Below, in pieces: positions 5,558-8,204 of a DNA stretch of 8,204 nucleotides. Location of the stretch: positions 1 to 8,204 of the forward strand of contig ONSE01000129.1 in the NCBI GenBank assembly GCA_900320415.1, read 5' to 3'. Both the position numbers and the translations under genes were made by a program. This DNA is from an uncultured Eubacteriales bacterium. GTDB lineage: Bacteria; Bacillota; Clostridia; Oscillospirales; Acutalibacteraceae. The number at the start of each line of letters is the position of its first letter. Position 1 is the first letter of the stretch. A model generated the notes under the pieces. The model worked only from the letters and a program-made list of their open reading frames with translations, was not told the origin of the DNA and did not search any database.

Positions 5558-6729
5558 ATTACCCAAAATGGCAGGAAAACGGGAAACTGAAGCTGATGAT
5601 TATTGTGGGTACCCGCCCTGAGATCATCCGTCTTGCGGCTGTTATCAAGAAGTGCCGCAAATATTTCGATACGGTTCTGGTGCATACAGGACAGAATTAC
5701 GATTACAATCTGAACGGCGTATTTTTCAAGGACTTGGGTCTTGCCGACCCCGAGCTGTACCTGGACGCTGTCGGCGCTGACCTCGGCGAGACGATGGGAA
5801 ATATTATCGCGGCAAGCTATCAGGCGATGGTCGCGATGCAGCCCGAAGCCGTTCTGGTTCTCGGAGATACCAACAGCTGTCTTTCCGTCATCGGCGCGAA
5901 GCGTCTCCATATTCCGATTTTCCACATGGAGGCAGGCAACCGCTGCAAGGATGAGTGCCTTCCCGAGGAGACGAACCGCCGTATCGTGGATATTATCTCC
6001 GATGTCAATCTCGCGTATTCCGAGCACGCACGCCGTTATCTTGCGGACTGCGGTTTGCCGAAGGAGAGAACATATGTCACAGGTTCTCCGATGGCGGAGG
6101 TGCTGACAGAAAACCTTGCGGCGATCAAGGCGTCCGACGTCCATGCGCGCCTTGGTCTGGAGAAGGGAAGATATATCCTTTTGTCCGCGCACCGCGAGGA
6201 AAATATCGACACTGAAAAGAACTTTACCTCTCTCTTCACCGCGATCAACCGTATGGCGGAAAAATATGATATGCCGATTCTTTACTCCTGCCATCCCCGT
6301 TCCAGAAAGCGTCTGGAGGCGTCGGGCTTCAAGCTGGATTCCCGCGTGATTCAGCATGAGCCTCTGGGCTTCCACGACTACAACTGCCTGCAGATGAACG
6401 CGTTCTGCGTTGTCAGCGATTCGGGAACTCTCCCCGAGGAAAGCAGCTTCTTTACGTCCGTCGGTCATCCGATTCCCGCCGTGTGCATCCGCACCTCCAC
6501 AGAACGCCCTGAGGCTCTGGACAAGGCGTGCTTCATCCTGTCAGGCATCGATACCAAGGGTCTGCTGCAGGCTGTCGATACGGCTGTGGAAATGGTCAGG
6601 GAGGAAAAGGACGGCGGAGCGATCCCCGTACCTGATTACACGGACACCAATGTTTCCGACAAGGTCGTGAAGATCATCCAGAGCTATGTCGGCGTGGTAA
6701 ACAAGATGGTTTGGCGCAAGGAGATATGA
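5554..6729 (+). CDS. capG: UDP-N-acetylhexosamine 2-epimerase, CapG/FnlC-type (WecB superfamily)
   Basis: Last enzyme of UDP-L-FucNAc synthesis: C2 epimerisation of UDP-N-acetyl-6-deoxy-L-talosamine made by CapF. The 391-aa protein has the GT-B-like epimerase fold with these motifs: GTRPEIIRLA (19-28), HTGQNYDYNL (44-53), LGDTNSC (103-109), HMEAGNRCKDECLPEETNRR (124-143), YVTGSPM (174-180), SAHREENID (211-219), SDSGTLPEES (288-297) and RTSTERPEALDK (313-324). Asp105, Glu126, Glu139 and His213 match the catalytic Asp/Glu/Glu/His of WecB. The EAGNRC motif, in place of WecB's EAGLRT, is the CapG/FnlC form and argues against plain UDP-GlcNAc/ManNAc epimerase. Because the neighbours are capE and capF, the FucNAc branch is strongly favoured. 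GGAAAGG precedes the ATG. The N-terminus has about ten more residues before KLKLMIIVGTRPE than I recall for CapG proteins. The gene follows vanZ after 80 bases. Confidence 0.92.
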   Translation: MNYPKWQENGKLKLMIIVGTRPEIIRLAAVIKKCRKYFDTVLVHTGQNYDYNLNGVFFKDLGLADPELYLDAVGADLGETMGNIIAASYQAMVAMQPEAVLVLGDTNSCLSVIGAKRLHIPIFHMEAGNRCKDECLPEETNRRIVDIISDVNLAYSEHARRYLADCGLPKERTYVTGSPMAEVLTENLAAIKASDVHARLGLEKGRYILLSAHREENIDTEKNFTSLFTAINRMAEKYDMPILYSCHPRSRKRLEASGFKLDSRVIQHEPLGFHDYNCLQMNAFCVVSDSGTLPEESSFFTSVGHPIPAVCIRTSTERPEALDKACFILSGIDTKGLLQAVDTAVEMVREEKDGGAIPVPDYTDTNVSDKVVKIIQSYVGVVNKMVWRKEI

Positions 6730-6742
6730 GGAGGGTGCTTCA

Positions 6743-7978
6743 ATGAATATATTAGTGACGGGCGCGGCCGGCTTTGTCGGGCGCAACCTGGTTGAGAATC
6801 TCAAGAACATCCGAGACGGAAAGAACAGAACCAGGCCTGCTTTGTCGATTCAGAATATTTACGAATACGACTGCGAGAACACGCAGGAGGAGCTTGAGCG
6901 TTTCTGCGCGGACTGTGACTTTGTTTTTAACCTCGCGGGCGTGAACCGTCCGAAGGATCCTGCGGAATTCAGAAAGGGCAATTTCGGCTTTGCCGGCACA
7001 CTGCTCGAAACACTGAAAAAGCACGGCAACAAGTGCCCTGTCATGCTGAGCAGCTCGCTGCAGGCTACTCTCGCGGGTCGTTTCGGCACTAGCGAGTATG
7101 GCCTTTCCAAGCGTGACGGAGAAGAGCTTTTCTTCAGCTACGCGGAGGAAACGGGAGCAACGGTGTATGTGTACCGGTTCCCCAACCTTGTCGGCAAGTG
7201 GGTGCGCCCCAACTATAACTCTGCCGTGGGAACATTCTGCAACAATATCGCGAACGACCTGCCCATCACCGTGAATGATCCATGCGTTGAGCTGGAAATG
7301 CTCTTTATTGACGATTTGATTGACGAGATGTACGACGCGATGGAGGGTCATCCTCACCGCGCGGAGTACCCGAAAACAGGTGAGGTCATTGACGGCGTGG
7401 AGTACGACGGTCTGACGCCCCGTCCGGACGAAGAAGGACGGTATTGCTTTGCCCCTGTAACGCATAAGGCAACGCTGGGTTATATTGTGGAGTGCCTGAA
7501 CGCCTTCCATGACCAGCCGAAGAATTTGGTAATGCCCCGTATCGCGCCGGGCAGCTTTGAAAAGAAGCTGTATTCCATGTACCTGAGCTATCTTCCGAAG
7601 GAGAAGGTTGCTTTTGATTTGAAGATGAACTGTGACGCCCGCGGCAGCTTTACGGAGCTGCTCAAGACCGCCGATCACGGACAGTTTTCCGTCAACATTT
7701 CCAAGCCGGGAATCACCAAGGGACAGCACTGGCACAACACTAAGTGGGAATTCTTTATTGTTGTGGCAGGACATGGCCTGATTCAGGAGAGAAAGATCGG
7801 AACGGACGAGGTGATCGAATTTGAGGTGAGCGGCGACAGGATCCGTGCGATCCATATGTTGCCGGGATACACGCATAATATTATCAACCTCTCGGAAACG
7901 GAGAATCTTGTCACCGTCATGTGGGCAAATGAAATGTTCGACCCAAGCCATCCCGATACCTTCGGCGAACCGGTTTAA
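6743..7978 (+). CDS. capF: Bifunctional UDP-sugar 3-epimerase/4-reductase CapF/FnlB (SDR plus cupin)
   Basis: Second enzyme of UDP-L-FucNAc synthesis. In the family the C-terminal zinc cupin epimerises C3 of the CapE product, and the N-terminal SDR domain then reduces C4 with NADPH. Visible are the Rossmann motif GAAGFVG (7-13), LAGVNRP (64-70), SSSLQAT (103-109), the catalytic Tyr119 and Lys123 in SEYGLSK, YRFPNLVGKW..PNYNS (144-160), and the junction KLYSMYLSYLP (275-285). The cupin follows: DARGSFTELLKT (298-309), SVNISKPGITKGQHWHNTKWEFF (316-338) with His329, His331 and Glu336, and GYTHNI with His378, the likely metal ligands. At 411 aa it is about 40 residues longer than S. aureus CapF as I recall it. 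Most of the excess is a Pro/Asp/Glu-rich insertion near 203-235 of the SDR domain. AGGAGGG at 6729-6735 is a strong ribosome site, and the gene starts 13 bases after capG. It appears to be the last gene of the operon. Confidence 0.94.
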   Translation: MNILVTGAAGFVGRNLVENLKNIRDGKNRTRPALSIQNIYEYDCENTQEELERFCADCDFVFNLAGVNRPKDPAEFRKGNFGFAGTLLETLKKHGNKCPVMLSSSLQATLAGRFGTSEYGLSKRDGEELFFSYAEETGATVYVYRFPNLVGKWVRPNYNSAVGTFCNNIANDLPITVNDPCVELEMLFIDDLIDEMYDAMEGHPHRAEYPKTGEVIDGVEYDGLTPRPDEEGRYCFAPVTHKATLGYIVECLNAFHDQPKNLVMPRIAPGSFEKKLYSMYLSYLPKEKVAFDLKMNCDARGSFTELLKTADHGQFSVNISKPGITKGQHWHNTKWEFFIVVAGHGLIQERKIGTDEVIEFEVSGDRIRAIHMLPGYTHNIINLSETENLVTVMWANEMFDPSHPDTFGEPV

Positions 7979-8003
7979 CCGAAACAGCATAACGATCAAT
8001 ACA

Positions 8004-8077
8004 GCGGCAGGATACGCCAAACGGGGCGACCTGCCGCCTCGCCCATTGGAAAGGTATGGGTTGACATTCTTTTTTTT
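8004..8077 (+). terminator. Probable terminator of the capE-capF operon
   Basis: GCGGCAGG (8004-8011) pairs perfectly with CCTGCCGC (8030-8037). Inside it CGCC (8015-8018) pairs with GGCG (8025-8028) around AAACGG, giving a long GC-rich hairpin. A second, weaker stem follows, CCCAT (8042-8046) with ATGGG (8056-8060), and then an 8-T run at 8070-8077. The T-run is not directly after the strong stem, so this is not a textbook intrinsic terminator. Its place after the last gene and before the tRNA promoter favours transcript-end function. Confidence 0.5.
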
Positions 8078-8086
8078 GAATAAGAC

Positions 8087-8122
8087 TTGACATTTGACGC
8101 AAAAGAATGTAAAATACATAAT
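8087..8122 (+). promoter_or_regulatory. Overlapping tandem promoters of the tRNA-Ser gene
   Basis: TTGACA (8087-8092) is 17 bases from TAAAAT (8110-8115), and TTGACG (8094-8099) is 17 bases from CATAAT (8117-8122). These are two near-consensus sigma-A promoters offset by 7 bases. Predicted starts near 8122 and 8129 lie just before the mature tRNA at 8133. Another TTGACATT at 8061-8068 repeats the first -35 region but lacks a matching -10. Confidence 0.6.
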
Positions 8123-8132
8123 TGTGAAATAC

Positions 8133-8204
8133 GGAGACGTATCGAAGCGGTCATAACGGGGCTGACTCGAAATCAGTTAGGGAGCAATCCCCCGCGGGTT
8201 CGAA
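8133..8204 (+). tRNA. tRNA-Ser (anticodon CGA), 3' end cut by the window
   Basis: The sequence begins with the acceptor strand GGAGACG and a Ser-type D region (TATCGAAGCGGTCATAACGG). The anticodon stem GCTGA/TCAGT holds the 7-base loop CTCGAAA with anticodon CGA at 8168-8170, which reads UCG codons. A long class II variable arm (GGGA-GCAA-TCCC) follows, then the start of the T arm (GCGGGTTCGAA). The rest of the T arm and the 3' acceptor strand lie beyond the window. Class II shape plus the anticodon leaves little doubt. Confidence 0.93.

Noticed and set aside
5359..6468. 369-codon open frame on the - strand opposite capG and the end of vanZ
   Set aside because: The + strand carries all epimerase motifs. 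The antisense product is low-complexity, His/Arg-rich and without a family signature.
7971..7981. CGGTTTAACCG palindrome across the capF stop as an operator
   Set aside because: Short (5+1+5), overlaps codons and the TAA stop, and has no associated promoter. Likely chance.
6752..8119. 455-codon open frame on the - strand opposite capF
   Set aside because: It lies antisense to a CapF with complete motifs, its translation has no recognisable domain, and it runs through the terminator and tRNA promoter. It is a codon-bias shadow.

Overview
The window looks like the chromosome of a low-to-medium GC Bacillota, most plausibly a gut Clostridia of the Ruminococcaceae/Oscillospiraceae type (roughly half GC by eye). 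Three things point there: strong AGGAGG-type ribosome binding sites; a bacterial tyrosine kinase system split into a membrane adaptor and a separate cytoplasmic kinase, which is the Gram-positive layout; and a VanZ-family protein. The genus is inference; no marker here fixes it. Every gene lies on the + strand and codon use looks uniform. The window is part of a surface (capsular or exo-) polysaccharide locus that ends at a tRNA-Ser gene.

Region 1 (1-3158) is the assembly-control and initiation module. It holds a Wzz/CapA-type chain-length adaptor, an overlapping BY-kinase (CapB/CpsD type), and a full-length polytopic sugar-1-phosphate transferase that starts glycan synthesis on undecaprenyl phosphate. 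A spacer of about 230 bases follows (3159-3391). It holds two hairpins, the second with a T-rich tail like an intrinsic terminator, and then a good promoter (TTGATC-17-TACAAT) whose -35 box lies in one arm of an inverted repeat. This suggests separate transcription of the next unit.

Region 2 (3392-7978) is a sugar-nucleotide operon. It encodes the three enzymes of UDP-N-acetyl-L-fucosamine (UDP-L-FucNAc) synthesis from UDP-GlcNAc: CapE (dehydratase/epimerase with the MxxxK active site), CapG (2-epimerase) and CapF (reductase plus cupin 3-epimerase). The order is E-G-F, not the E-F-G of Staphylococcus aureus. Two genes sit between capE and capG: a NeuD/PglD-like left-handed beta-helix acyltransferase and a small VanZ-family membrane protein. 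A possible 19-codon leader ORF and a hairpin lie directly before capG.

Region 3 (7979-8204) has a strong hairpin followed by a T-run (probable terminator), tandem TTGAC-type promoter elements, and a class II tRNA-Ser(CGA) cut off by the window end.

Together the genes would start a lipid-linked glycan, supply UDP-L-FucNAc for it and control its length by tyrosine phosphorylation. The window has no other glycosyltransferase, no Wzx flippase, no Wzy polymerase and no CpsB-type phosphatase, so these must lie upstream of base 1 or elsewhere. I see no IS element, CRISPR array or toxin-antitoxin pair.
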